A stretch of 8,895 nt of DNA from Xanthobacteraceae bacterium. Lineage in GTDB: Bacteria; Pseudomonadota; Alphaproteobacteria; Rhizobiales; Xanthobacteraceae. The first letter of the stretch is position 1. Every line of letters begins with the position of its first letter. Below, piece after piece: positions 1-7,132 of this stretch. The translations under genes were made by a program, and so were the position numbers. The DNA lies in assembly GCA_030648135.1 (NCBI GenBank), contig JAUSIF010000190.1, positions 1 to 8,895 on the forward strand. Reading direction: 5' to 3'. Below the pieces are notes generated by a model, which worked only from the letters and a program-made list of their open reading frames with translations, was not told where the DNA came from and searched no databases.

Positions 1-1
1 C

Positions 2-817
2 GAGACCATCGACGTCACGCTGCCGCTGCGCGAGACCGCCGCCGAGCAGGGCCGGATTCATCCGCTCAGCCAGGTGATGGACGAACTCACCACGATCTTC
101 GCCGACATGGGATTCGCCATCGCCGAAGGGCCTGACATCGAGACCGACGACTACAACTTCACCATGCTCAACATTCCCGAGAGCCACCCGGCGCGGGACA
201 TGCACGACACATTCTTCTTTAAGCCGAAGCCCGATGGCTCGCGTCTCTTGCTGCGAACCCACACCTCGCCGGTGCAGATCCGCACCATGCAGGCGCAAAA
301 GCCGCCGATCCGCGTGATCATTCCCGGCCGTACCTATCGCGTCGACTCGGACCAGACCCACACGCCCATGTTCCATCAGGTCGAGGGTCTGGTGATCGAC
401 AAGTCATCGCACCTCGGCCACCTGAAATGGATTCTGCAGGAGTTCTGCAAGGCCTTCTTCGAGGTCGCGCACGTGAAGATGCGCTTCCGGCCGTCCTATT
501 TCCCCTTTACCGAGCCGTCGATGGAAGTGGACATCCAATGCGACCGCCGCGGCGGCGAGGTTCGCTTCGGCGAGGGTGGGGATTGGATGGAGATCCTCGG
601 CTGCGGGATGGTGCATCCGAACGTCTTGAAGAATTGCGGGCTCGATCCGAACGAGTATCAAGGTTTCGCCTGGGGCTTGGGCATCGACCGCATCGCCATG
701 CTGAAATACGGCATGCCGGATCTGCGCGCCTTCTTCGAGGCGGACGTGCGCTGGCTCAGGCACTACGGCTTCCGGCCGCTCGACTTCCCGACGCTGGCGG
801 GGGGATTGAGCGGATGA
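2..817 (+). CDS. pheS: Phenylalanyl-tRNA synthetase alpha subunit, 5' end missing
   Basis: This is the catalytic subunit of the cytosolic (alpha-beta)2 phenylalanyl-tRNA synthetase, which activates phenylalanine with ATP and charges tRNA-Phe. The frame is open from the window edge, and 271 residues are visible. Family members run to roughly 340-360, so about 90 residues of the N-terminal coiled-coil arm lie outside the window. The fragment opens in the GRIHPLSQ linker that precedes the class II catalytic core. Class II motif 2 is around visible residues 105-135 (GRTYRVDSDQTHTPMFHQVEG region). The motif 3 region follows at about 220-235 (GFAWGLGIDRIAMLKYG), and the C-terminus FRPLDFPTLAGGLSG looks typical of alphaproteobacterial PheS. 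A GTG at 74 could be mistaken for a start, but homology clearly continues upstream of it. The stop TGA overlaps the pheT ATG (ATGA), which implies translational coupling and one operon. Confidence 0.97.
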   Translation, partial: ETIDVTLPLRETAAEQGRIHPLSQVMDELTTIFADMGFAIAEGPDIETDDYNFTMLNIPESHPARDMHDTFFFKPKPDGSRLLLRTHTSPVQIRTMQAQKPPIRVIIPGRTYRVDSDQTHTPMFHQVEGLVIDKSSHLGHLKWILQEFCKAFFEVAHVKMRFRPSYFPFTEPSMEVDIQCDRRGGEVRFGEGGDWMEILGCGMVHPNVLKNCGLDPNEYQGFAWGLGIDRIAMLKYGMPDLRAFFEADVRWLRHYGFRPLDFPTLAGGLSG

Positions 818-3228
818 AATTCACGCTCTCCTGGCTGAAGGAACATCTCGACACCGACGCCCCGCTTGGCGAGCTCGTGGACAAGCTCACCATGATCGGC
901 CTCGAAGTGGAAGCGGTCCACGACCGGGCGAAGACGCTCGCCCCCTTCACCGTCGCGCGCGTGATCTCCGCCGAGAAACATCCCAATGCCGACAAGCTGA
1001 AAGTCTGCATGGTGGAGACCGGCGATGGCGCCGTGCAGGTGGTCTGCGGCGCGCCCAATGCGCGCGCCGGCATGATGGGCGTATTCGCCCGCCCCGGCAC
1101 GCATATTCCCGGCAGCGGGCTCGACCTCAAGGTTGCCGCGGTGCGCGGCGTCGAGAGCCGCGGCATGCTGGTGTCGGCGCGCGAGATGGGGATTTCCGAC
1201 GAGCACGAAGGCATCATCGAGTTGCCCGCCGATGCGCCGCTGGGAAAGCCGTTCGCCGCGTTCATGGGTCTCGACGATCCGGTGCTCGACGTGGCGGTCA
1301 CGCCCAACCGGGCCGATTGCCTCGGCGTGCACGGCATCGCGCGCGATCTCGCGGCGGCGCGGATCGGCGAGTTCAAGGATGCCGGAAGCAAACCGGTCAA
1401 GGGCAAGTTCCCTTGTCCGGTCAAGGTCAAGCTCGATTTCGGCAAGACGCCCCCGCTCTGTCCCGCCTTCGCGCTGCGATTGATCCGCGGCGTGAACAAC
1501 GGCCCCTCGCCCGAATGGCTGCAGCGCCGCCTGCGTGCGATCGGGCTGCGCCCCATCAATGCGCTGGTCGATGTCACCAATCTCGTCACCCTCGACCGCG
1601 CCCGCCCGCTGCACGTGTTCGACGCGGCCAAGGTGAAGGGCGATCTGGTGGTACGCCGCGCGCGAGAAGGCGAGAAGCTCACCGCGCTCGACGGGAAGAA
1701 CTATGCGCTCGACCCCGAGATGTGCGTGATCGCGGACGGCACGGGTGTGGAATCCCTATCCGGTATCATGGGCGGCGAAGCCACCGGCTGCTCGGAAACG
1801 ACCAGGGACGTGCTGGTGGAATCGGCGCTCTGGGACCCCGCCAATATCGCCCAGACCGGCCGCAAGCTCGGCATCCAATCGGACGCGCGCTTCCGCTTCG
1901 AGCGCGGGGTCGATCCTGCTTTCACCCTTGCTGGGCTCGAGCTTGCGACCAAGCTCATTCTCGATTTTTGCGGCGGCGAGCCGTCCGAGATCGTGCTCGC
2001 CGGTGCGATCCCGGAGGCGGATCGGGTGATCGACTTTTCCCCCGCCGAAGTGCGCCGCCTCGCCGGGCTCGAAGCCAAGGCCACCGAGGTGAAGCGCGTG
2101 CTCACCGCGCTCGGCTTCATGGTCACGGGTTCCGGCGAAAAAGTGAAGGTGGCGGTGCCGAGCTTTCGCGCCGATGTGGAAGGCAAGGCCGATCTCGTGG
2201 AGGAGATCGTTCGCATCCTGGGCGTCGAGCGCGTGCCGGCGGTGCCGTTCGACCGCGGTGACAGCGCCCGGCGGCCGGTGCTCACCACCATCCAGAAGCG
2301 CACGCGCGCGGCCAAGCGCGCGCTGGCCGCCCGCGGCCTGGTCGAGGCGATGACCTGGTCCTTCATTTCGAAGCCGCAGGCGGAACTCTTCGGCGGCGGG
2401 GTGCCGGCGTTGGCGCTCGCCAATCCGATCGCGGCCGATCTTTCCGACATGCGGCCGAGCCTGGTGCCGGGTCTCGCGGCGGCGGCGCAGAAGAACGCCG
2501 ATCGCGGCTATCCCGATGTGGGCCTGTTCGAAGTCGGACAGATTTTCACCGGCGACCAGCCGCAGGATCAGCTCATCGCCGCCACCATCGTGCGGCGCGG
2601 CGCGGCCAAGGCCGCAGGTTTCGGCCGGCATTGGTCCGGGTCCTCGGGGCCGGCCGATCTATTCGACGCCAAGGCCGATGCGCTCGCCGTGCTCGCCGCC
2701 GTGGGCGCGCCGGTGGACAAGTTGCAAATCGTCACCGGCGGTCCGTCTTATTTGCATCCGGGGCGCGCGGGCACGATCCAGCTCGGACCAAAACTGGTGC
2801 TCGGCGTCTTCGGCGAGTTGCATCCAACGACGCTACAGGCGCTCGACGTCGAAGGCCCGCTTGCCGTCGCCGAGGTCATCCTCGACCGTGTGCCCGAACC
2901 CAAGGCGCGGGCGACGCGGACCAAGGCAAAGCTCGAGCTTTCTCCGTTGCAGCCGGTCGCGCGCGATTTCGCTTTCGTGGTCGATCGCGCGGTGGCGGCG
3001 GCGGAGCTCGTGCGCGCGGCCGAGAACGCCGACAAGAATCTCGTCGCCGCGGTGGAAGTGTTTGATCTCTACGAAGGGCCGGGCATCGGCGCCGGCAAGA
3101 AATCGATCGCGCTCGCGGTCACCTTGCAGCCGCGCGAGAAGACGCTCACCGACGCCGAAATCGAAGCGGTGGCGGCAAAGATCATCGACGAAGTGAAAAA
3201 GAAGACCGGCGCGACGCTCAGGGTTTAA
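814..3228 (+). CDS. pheT: Phenylalanyl-tRNA synthetase beta subunit
   Basis: This is the 804-residue partner of PheS; it binds tRNA-Phe and edits mischarged Tyr-tRNA. The start is the ATG overlapping the pheS stop. It begins MKFTLSWLKEHL, the standard family N-terminus. The same frame is open further upstream, but only inside pheS. Visible domains in order are: an OB-fold tRNA-binding domain at about 39-150 (HPNADKLKVC, VVCGAPN); the B3/B4 editing region at about 212-385 (NLVTLDRARPLHVFD, SLSGIMGGE, FRFERGVDP); and B5 at about 403-475, with acidic residues D454, D460, E463 and E464 where the family binds Mg2+. A catalytically inactive synthetase-like core follows. Last comes the ferredoxin-fold anticodon-binding domain at about 709-804. 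The length matches the family and no frameshift is seen. It is coupled to pheS. The next gene converges on it after 15 bases. Confidence 0.98.
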   Translation: MKFTLSWLKEHLDTDAPLGELVDKLTMIGLEVEAVHDRAKTLAPFTVARVISAEKHPNADKLKVCMVETGDGAVQVVCGAPNARAGMMGVFARPGTHIPGSGLDLKVAAVRGVESRGMLVSAREMGISDEHEGIIELPADAPLGKPFAAFMGLDDPVLDVAVTPNRADCLGVHGIARDLAAARIGEFKDAGSKPVKGKFPCPVKVKLDFGKTPPLCPAFALRLIRGVNNGPSPEWLQRRLRAIGLRPINALVDVTNLVTLDRARPLHVFDAAKVKGDLVVRRAREGEKLTALDGKNYALDPEMCVIADGTGVESLSGIMGGEATGCSETTRDVLVESALWDPANIAQTGRKLGIQSDARFRFERGVDPAFTLAGLELATKLILDFCGGEPSEIVLAGAIPEADRVIDFSPAEVRRLAGLEAKATEVKRVLTALGFMVTGSGEKVKVAVPSFRADVEGKADLVEEIVRILGVERVPAVPFDRGDSARRPVLTTIQKRTRAAKRALAARGLVEAMTWSFISKPQAELFGGGVPALALANPIAADLSDMRPSLVPGLAAAAQKNADRGYPDVGLFEVGQIFTGDQPQDQLIAATIVRRGAAKAAGFGRHWSGSSGPADLFDAKADALAVLAAVGAPVDKLQIVTGGPSYLHPGRAGTIQLGPKLVLGVFGELHPTTLQALDVEGPLAVAEVILDRVPEPKARATRTKAKLELSPLQPVARDFAFVVDRAVAAAELVRAAENADKNLVAAVEVFDLYEGPGIGAGKKSIALAVTLQPREKTLTDAEIEAVAAKIIDEVKKKTGATLRV

Positions 3229-3234
3229 TACTCG

Positions 3235-3273
3235 CGCATCGGCTCATGGGCTCTTTTTCCTGCCCTCGATGCG
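3235..3273. terminator. Possible weak hairpin at the pheT / amine oxidase convergent end
   Basis: There is a perfect 7-bp inverted repeat, CGCATCG (3235-3241) and CGATGCG (3267-3273). Inside it is a nested 4-bp stem, GGGC (3248-3251) and GCCC (3262-3265), whose loop contains a run of five T. It lies across the 15-base spacer and the last codons of the minus-strand amine oxidase, where transcripts from both sides must end. It is not a canonical intrinsic terminator: no U-tract follows the outer stem on either strand, and the outer loop is 25 bases. A bidirectional pausing or terminator role is inference, and it may be chance in G+C-rich DNA. Confidence 0.22.
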
Positions 3274-4623
3274 GGCGGGCGAATCGCTCGGTGGCGTCAC
3301 ACCGATATAACGAAGCGCTGCCGTCGCCGCCCGCTCGCCGGATACCCAGGCGCCGGCGACCGTACCCCACCAGGTTTCATGGACGGCTTCGCCCGCGAAA
3401 AAGATCCGGTCCTGAACCGGCTCGGCCAGCACCTTTCGGCTGGCGCCGCTGCCTGGCGCCGCCGCCGAATTGCCGCCCCTGATCCACAGCTCATTCGACC
3501 AGCGCACCGCCTCGGTCCGGCCGATGCGTTTCCTCGCGTCGGCGCCGTATTGAGCCGCGATGAAGTCGCCGACGAAGGCGACCATCGCGGCCTCGCCGGC
3601 GTTCGACAATTCCCGGCCGAGGTTACCCGTGAGTTCGGCATAGGCGAGGTCGGTGCCGCCGACGCGCCCGACCAGTGCCATCGAGCGTGCAGCGGTCGTC
3701 TTGAAGATCACGCGCTGGTCGTCCGCCATTTTGAACGGATTGCCGGGTAGTTCCAGCACGACCCGGTCATAAGTACCGAGCGAAAGGGCGGCTAGCGCAT
3801 TGGCCACGTGCTTCGGCAGCGGCTGATCGAAGCGGATGCGGTCGGAGACGAGCACATTCATCGAAGCGGTGATGATGAGCGCGCGCGCGCGTACCACGCC
3901 GCGCGCGGTATTGAGGGCAATGCGTCCCCGTCCCCACGAATCAATACGCCGGACCGGGGAATCGAGTTCGACCGTGAGCGGCTTCGCCGCGGCGGCAATC
4001 AGCTTGCCCAGTCCCTCGCGGCAGACGAGATCGTCGGAGCGGTCCTCGGCACGCCCAAAATCGACGGTCGAGACCTGGTCGAGGTCCTTGGAGCAGAACA
4101 ACGGACCGAGCACGAAGGCGACCGTCGCCTGCCAATCGCCGAGATCGGGCAAGGCGCGGGCGGCGGCGATGTCGCGGCCGGCTTCGCCGGCGGCGGCGAT
4201 CGCACGGCTCGCGCGCCGCACCGCGGCGGTGAAATCGTCATATTCGTTGTCGCGAGCCTCGCGTAGACCGACATTGAGCCGCCGGGCGGGCGACGGGTCG
4301 TAGAGCCGTAATCCCTCGAGGCGGCCCAAGGCGACGAGCGGATTGCGGCCCGACGAGGAGAGCCGGTGGGCACCGCGGTCATGGCCGATGCCGAAGACGC
4401 CGGCGCCGGTCGCCACGCGGCCACCGATCCTCCCCGATGCCTCCAGAAGCGCATAGCTGCGTCTGGCAGCGGCGATGCGGCGGGCGGCGGCGATCCCCGC
4501 GGCCCCCGCCCCGATGATGGCGATGTCCACCTCGCCCGAGGCCGGCACCTGACCGAGCGCGGGAGCGGACGCCAAAGCGGCCGCTCCGGTCAGAAATTGG
4601 CGTCGGCTCGGACGAAGGTCCAT
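3244..4623 (-). CDS. Tat-exported FAD-dependent amine oxidase
   Basis: This 459-residue flavoprotein belongs to the monoamine/polyamine oxidase family. Such enzymes oxidise an amine to an imine and pass electrons to O2 or an acceptor; the substrate here cannot be read from sequence. A twin-arginine signal is visible at residues 6-24 (SRRQFLTG, then an Ala-rich stretch ending near PALG), so the folded protein is probably exported to the periplasm with its FAD. The Rossmann motif GAGAAG is at 38-43, with E61 placed to bind the adenosine ribose and an RIGGR motif at 65-69. The C-terminal flavin-binding signature is at 406-436 (RIFFAGEAVHETWWGTVAGA). The tryptophan pair W418-W419 sits where relatives form the aromatic cage. 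The tail after 445 is short and polar. The start ATG at 4623 gives a complete Tat signal, but the upstream ribosome site is weak. It converges on pheT and diverges from the YiiX-like gene. A functional link to pheST is not evident. Confidence 0.9.
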   Translation of the reverse strand: MDLRPSRRQFLTGAAALASAPALGQVPASGEVDIAIIGAGAAGIAAARRIAAARRSYALLEASGRIGGRVATGAGVFGIGHDRGAHRLSSSGRNPLVALGRLEGLRLYDPSPARRLNVGLREARDNEYDDFTAAVRRASRAIAAAGEAGRDIAAARALPDLGDWQATVAFVLGPLFCSKDLDQVSTVDFGRAEDRSDDLVCREGLGKLIAAAAKPLTVELDSPVRRIDSWGRGRIALNTARGVVRARALIITASMNVLVSDRIRFDQPLPKHVANALAALSLGTYDRVVLELPGNPFKMADDQRVIFKTTAARSMALVGRVGGTDLAYAELTGNLGRELSNAGEAAMVAFVGDFIAAQYGADARKRIGRTEAVRWSNELWIRGGNSAAAPGSGASRKVLAEPVQDRIFFAGEAVHETWWGTVAGAWVSGERAATAALRYIGVTPPSDSPARIEGRKKSP

Positions 4624-4784
4624 GGCGAAAAGCGCTTTATCTTCCGTATGTTAACCTATGGACAGCGATTCACGGCGCTGGCCTCGGCCGGGCGTGAACC
4701 TTACGGAAACCTGCTCCGGGTTAAGCTCTCGGGACGGAAAAACCAAGGGGGAGGGTCCGTTGTTCACGGACCCGGGTCGGAGTC
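4624..4784. promoter_or_regulatory. Divergent intergenic region between the amine oxidase and YiiX-like genes
   Basis: This 161-base spacer is the longest non-coding stretch in the window and must hold the promoters of both divergent genes. On the minus strand, TAACAT lies about 24 bases before the amine oxidase ATG and is a poor -10 without a matching -35. On the plus strand, CTTACG (4700-4705) with TAAGCT (4722-4727) at 16-base spacing is a weak sigma-70-like pair. Neither is strong enough to assert. A GttAAC palindrome is present at 4650-4655. The right end holds the strong Shine-Dalgarno-like tract and hairpin described separately. No small gene was recognised. Confidence 0.5.
4747..4784 (+). 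promoter_or_regulatory. Shine-Dalgarno tract followed by a hairpin before the YiiX-like start
   Basis: A perfect 8-bp stem, GGGTCCGT (4753-4760) and ACGGACCC (4766-4773), closes a 5-base loop TGTTC. It ends 11 bases before the ATG at 4785. Just upstream is GGGGGAGG (4747-4754), which contains a full GGAGG (4750-4754) anti-16S core. In linear sequence that core is 30 bases from the ATG, too far to be useful. If the hairpin folds, the effective distance drops to about 11-13 bases. The only other candidate site is CGGAG, two bases from the ATG, which is too close. The three outermost bases of the stem's left arm (4753-4755) compete with or abut the GGAGG core. No U-tract follows, so it does not look like a terminator. 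The regulatory role is inference. Confidence 0.45.
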
Positions 4785-5639
4785 ATGGGTGACCAGTTCC
4801 TCGGCTTCCTCGGACAGCGCATCGTCCGCTATCTCGATCAGCCCTCGCCCGGCTACGAGCCGTTCACGCCGAGCGATCCGCAGTCGCTCGTGCGCGTGCT
4901 GCAGCCCGGCGACGTGATGCTGGTCGAGGGCAACAGCCGCATCTCGGGCGTCATCAAGTACCTCACCCAATCGACCTGGTCGCATTCGGCGCTCTATGTC
5001 GGCGACCGGATCGGCACCAAGACCGAGACCGGCGAGCCGCATGTGCTGGTCGAGGCGCTGCTCGGCGACGGAGTGATTTCCGCGCCGCTTTCGAAATATG
5101 CGCCGTTCCACACCCGCGTCTGCCGGCCGATCGGTCTTACCGCGCGCGATCGCGAGCGGGTGGTGAATTACCTGCTCGAACGCCTCGGCTATGCCTACGA
5201 CGTCAAGAACATCGTCGATCTCATTCGCTTCCTCGTGCCGATGCCGATACCGGCGCGCTGGCGCAGACGCATCATCGCGCTCGGATCGGGCGATCCGACC
5301 AAGGCGATTTGTTCGACGCTGATCGCCCAGGCCTTCGAGACCGTGCGCTATCCGATCCTGCCGAAGATCCAGCTGATCGAAAATCGACGCACGCGGCGCG
5401 AGATTCTCCACATCCGGCACCATTCCCTTTACATGCCGCGCGATTTCGACATTTCCCCGTTCTTCGCGGTGGTGAAGCCGACGATCGAGGCGGGCTTCAA
5501 CTACAAGCGGGTGCGGTGGGCAAATCCGCCGGCGACGGCCGCTGCCGCTCCTCGTCCGTTGACGAATGGCGGCGACGTGGCACCGCTCGCCCCCGATCTA
5601 CCCGAAAGATCCGAGACCGAACCCAGCTTGCAGCCGTGA
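4785..5639 (+). CDS. YiiX/YebB-like permuted NlpC/P60 cysteine hydrolase
   Basis: This 284-residue protein resembles the circularly permuted NlpC/P60 (YiiX, peptidase C92-like) family. These are papain-fold thiol enzymes in which the catalytic His precedes the Cys. Relatives act on peptide, amide or lipid-ester bonds, and the substrate here is unknown. The fold opens with LQPGDVMLVEGN at 39-50. The likely triad is H67 (TWSHSALYVG), E90 (HVLVEALL) and C176 (AICSTLIAQAFE). The order His, acidic, Cys is the diagnostic permutation. There is no signal peptide, lipobox or clear transmembrane segment, so the protein appears cytosolic or peripherally membrane-bound. Residues from about 247 on are Pro/Ala/Glu-rich and probably disordered. 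ATG 4785 is the first start in frame and no other Met occurs before residue 45. It is followed by the EI24 gene on the same strand after 97 bases. Confidence 0.85.
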   Translation: MGDQFLGFLGQRIVRYLDQPSPGYEPFTPSDPQSLVRVLQPGDVMLVEGNSRISGVIKYLTQSTWSHSALYVGDRIGTKTETGEPHVLVEALLGDGVISAPLSKYAPFHTRVCRPIGLTARDRERVVNYLLERLGYAYDVKNIVDLIRFLVPMPIPARWRRRIIALGSGDPTKAICSTLIAQAFETVRYPILPKIQLIENRRTRREILHIRHHSLYMPRDFDISPFFAVVKPTIEAGFNYKRVRWANPPATAAAAPRPLTNGGDVAPLAPDLPERSETEPSLQP

Positions 5640-5713
5640 GCGGCAAGCGCCGGCTGTTCTCTGCCAAATCCCAGATTGTTCCCGGGGGCTTTTCTTTCCG
5701 CGCGGCTTGCTGC
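5640..5713 (+). repeat. Long-range inverted repeat between the YiiX-like and EI24 genes
   Basis: GCGGCAAGC (5640-5648) can pair with GCTTGCTGC (5705-5713) as nine base pairs including one G-U, around a 56-base loop. It begins at the last base of the YiiX-like stop codon and ends 23 bases before the EI24 start. With such a long loop in G+C-rich sequence this could easily be chance. No U-tract follows, so it is not offered as a terminator. The rest of the 97-base spacer shows no convincing promoter; the region before the EI24 start has only a weak GGAT-like ribosome site. Confidence 0.2.
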
Positions 5714-5736
5714 TAAGTCCGCGCCGGATCGCCTCC

Positions 5737-6423
5737 ATGTTCGACGACGTCACCCGCGCCTTCGCCCAGACCTTCTCGCCGCCGCTGCGGCGAGTTCTGC
5801 TCAAGGCCGTCGGGCTCGCGATTCTGCTCCTGTTCGTGCTGGGCATCATTCTGCAGACAGTGATCGCGCACATGGTCACGCTGCCGCAGCCGTTCGAAAT
5901 GGCGCTCGCGATCGCCATGAGTCTCGGCATGATCGCCGGCGCGATCTATCTCATGGGGCCGATCAGCTCGCTCATTGCGGCGCTTTTCCTTGACGAGATC
6001 GCCGAGGAGATCGAGCGCACGAACTATCCGGAGGATCCGGCCGGGCGCGCCTTGCCGATCGCGCAAACGATGGTGCTGTCGGCGAAATTTTTCGGCCTCG
6101 TGCTCGCGGTCAACCTGATTGCGCTCCTGCTATTGCTCTTGCCCGGAATCAATCTGGCAGCGTTCTTCGTCGCCAACGGATATCTGCTGGGGCGTGAATA
6201 TTTCGAGCTCGCCGCCATGCGCTTTCATCCGGTGGAAGAGGTGCAAGCGCTGCGACAGGCAAACGCGCTGCGCGTGTTCCTGGCCGGGCTGGTGATCTCC
6301 GGCGTCGTCGCCGTGCCGTTCCTCAATCTGATCACGCCGGTTTTCGCGACCGCGCTCATGGTGCATGTGCACAAGCGGGTCGCGCCCACGCGAAAAGTGA
6401 CGTCGCCCGACGACATTTATTGA
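5737..6423 (+). CDS. EI24-domain (CysZ-like) integral membrane protein
   Basis: This 228-residue inner-membrane protein belongs to the EI24/CysZ-like family. CysZ itself is a sulfate permease in enterobacteria, but alphaproteobacterial members of this short type have no assigned substrate. Hydrophobic segments lie at about 20-43, 56-85, 114-150 (split by a PGIN turn at 136-139) and 180-209. The amphipathic SPPLRRVLLKAVG start, the FLDEIAEEIERTNYPEDP loop after the second segment and ANGYLLGREYFELAAMRF at 146-163 are characteristic of this subgroup. I chose ATG 5737 because family proteins begin MFDDVTRAF-like. An in-frame ATG at 5566 would put 57 non-homologous residues inside the preceding gene. 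It may be co-transcribed with the YiiX-like gene. Its TGA lies one base from the stop of the opposing nth. Confidence 0.87.
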   Translation: MFDDVTRAFAQTFSPPLRRVLLKAVGLAILLLFVLGIILQTVIAHMVTLPQPFEMALAIAMSLGMIAGAIYLMGPISSLIAALFLDEIAEEIERTNYPEDPAGRALPIAQTMVLSAKFFGLVLAVNLIALLLLLLPGINLAAFFVANGYLLGREYFELAAMRFHPVEEVQALRQANALRVFLAGLVISGVVAVPFLNLITPVFATALMVHVHKRVAPTRKVTSPDDIY

Positions 6424-6424
6424 T

Positions 6425-7132
6425 TCAGACCCGCTTCTCCGGCCAGCGGCAGAGATCGGAGATGAGGCAGCGCGGGCACTCGGGCACCCGCGCCTTGCAG
6501 ACATAGCGACCGTGCAGGATCAGCCAGTGATGGGCATGAAGCTTGAAACGAGCGGGCAGCGCGCGCTCGAGCCCCTGTTCGACCTCGAGCGGCGTCTTGC
6601 CCGGCGCGAGACCGGTGCGGTTCGCGACCCGAAAGAGATGGGTGTCGACCGCGATGGTCGGCTCGCCGAAGGCAATATTGAGCACGACGTTCGCGGTCTT
6701 GCGGCCGACGCCGGGCAGCGCTTCGAGCGCGGCGCGCGTGGAGGGCACCGCACCGCCATGCTCGGCGATCAGCTTTTGCGAGAGCGCGATGATGTTCTTC
6801 GCCTTGGTGCGATAGAGCCCAATGGTCTTGATCAAGTCGCGCAGGCATACCTCGCCGAGCGCGAGCATTTTTTCTGGCGTATCGGCGCGCGCGAACAACG
6901 CCGGCGTCGCCTTGTTCACGCCCGCGTCGGTCGCCTGGGCGGAGAGCACGACCGCGACCAGGAGCGTATAGGGATCCCGGTGTAGAAGCTCGCCCTTGGG
7001 CTCGGGATTGGCAGCGGCGAAGCGTCGGAACGCTTCTTCGACCTCGGCCGCGCCCCAGGCTGCCGGGCGGCTTGGGCGCCGGGTCGCGAGCTTGCGCGGC
7101 TTGCCTCGGAGCGCGGTCTTCTTTCTCGCCAT
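6425..7132 (-). CDS. nth: Endonuclease III (base-excision DNA glycosylase / AP lyase)
   Basis: This is a 235-residue enzyme that removes oxidised pyrimidines and nicks the resulting abasic site by beta-elimination. The helix-hairpin-helix is at about 138-152 (LPGVGRKTANVVL), with the Schiff-base lysine K145. The catalytic aspartate is D163 (AVDTHLFRVANR). The C-terminal [4Fe-4S] loop C212-x6-C219-x2-C222-x5-C228 is intact. The first 25 residues or so are a basic, Lys/Arg-rich extension, which is common in alphaproteobacterial Nth. ATG 7132 was chosen because AGGGG lies just upstream. The longer in-frame reading from 7285 runs antisense through the DUF2244 gene and has no family similarity. 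It is divergent from DUF2244 across 22 bases and converges on the EI24 gene with a single base between the stops. Confidence 0.97.
   Translation of the reverse strand: MARKKTALRGKPRKLATRRPSRPAAWGAAEVEEAFRRFAAANPEPKGELLHRDPYTLLVAVVLSAQATDAGVNKATPALFARADTPEKMLALGEVCLRDLIKTIGLYRTKAKNIIALSQKLIAEHGGAVPSTRAALEALPGVGRKTANVVLNIAFGEPTIAVDTHLFRVANRTGLAPGKTPLEVEQGLERALPARFKLHAHHWLILHGRYVCKARVPECPRCLISDLCRWPEKRV

Noticed and set aside
427..813. A long upstream extension of the pheT frame inside pheS, which would add 129 residues.
   Set aside because: The added residues are Arg/Gly-rich with no family similarity, and pheT clearly starts MKFTLSWLKEHL at the ATGA overlap. It is out-of-frame open sequence produced by high G+C.
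756..2631. Several long minus-strand open frames opposite pheT.
   Set aside because: Their translations are low-complexity Arg/Ala/Ser-rich shadows of the pheT codons, with no recognisable domain and no independent ribosome sites.
3879..3891. A 13-base alternating GC tract that might form Z-DNA or slip.
   Set aside because: It encodes an in-frame Arg-Ala stretch in the amine oxidase, is short for a slipping repeat, and such runs are expected in DNA this rich in G+C.
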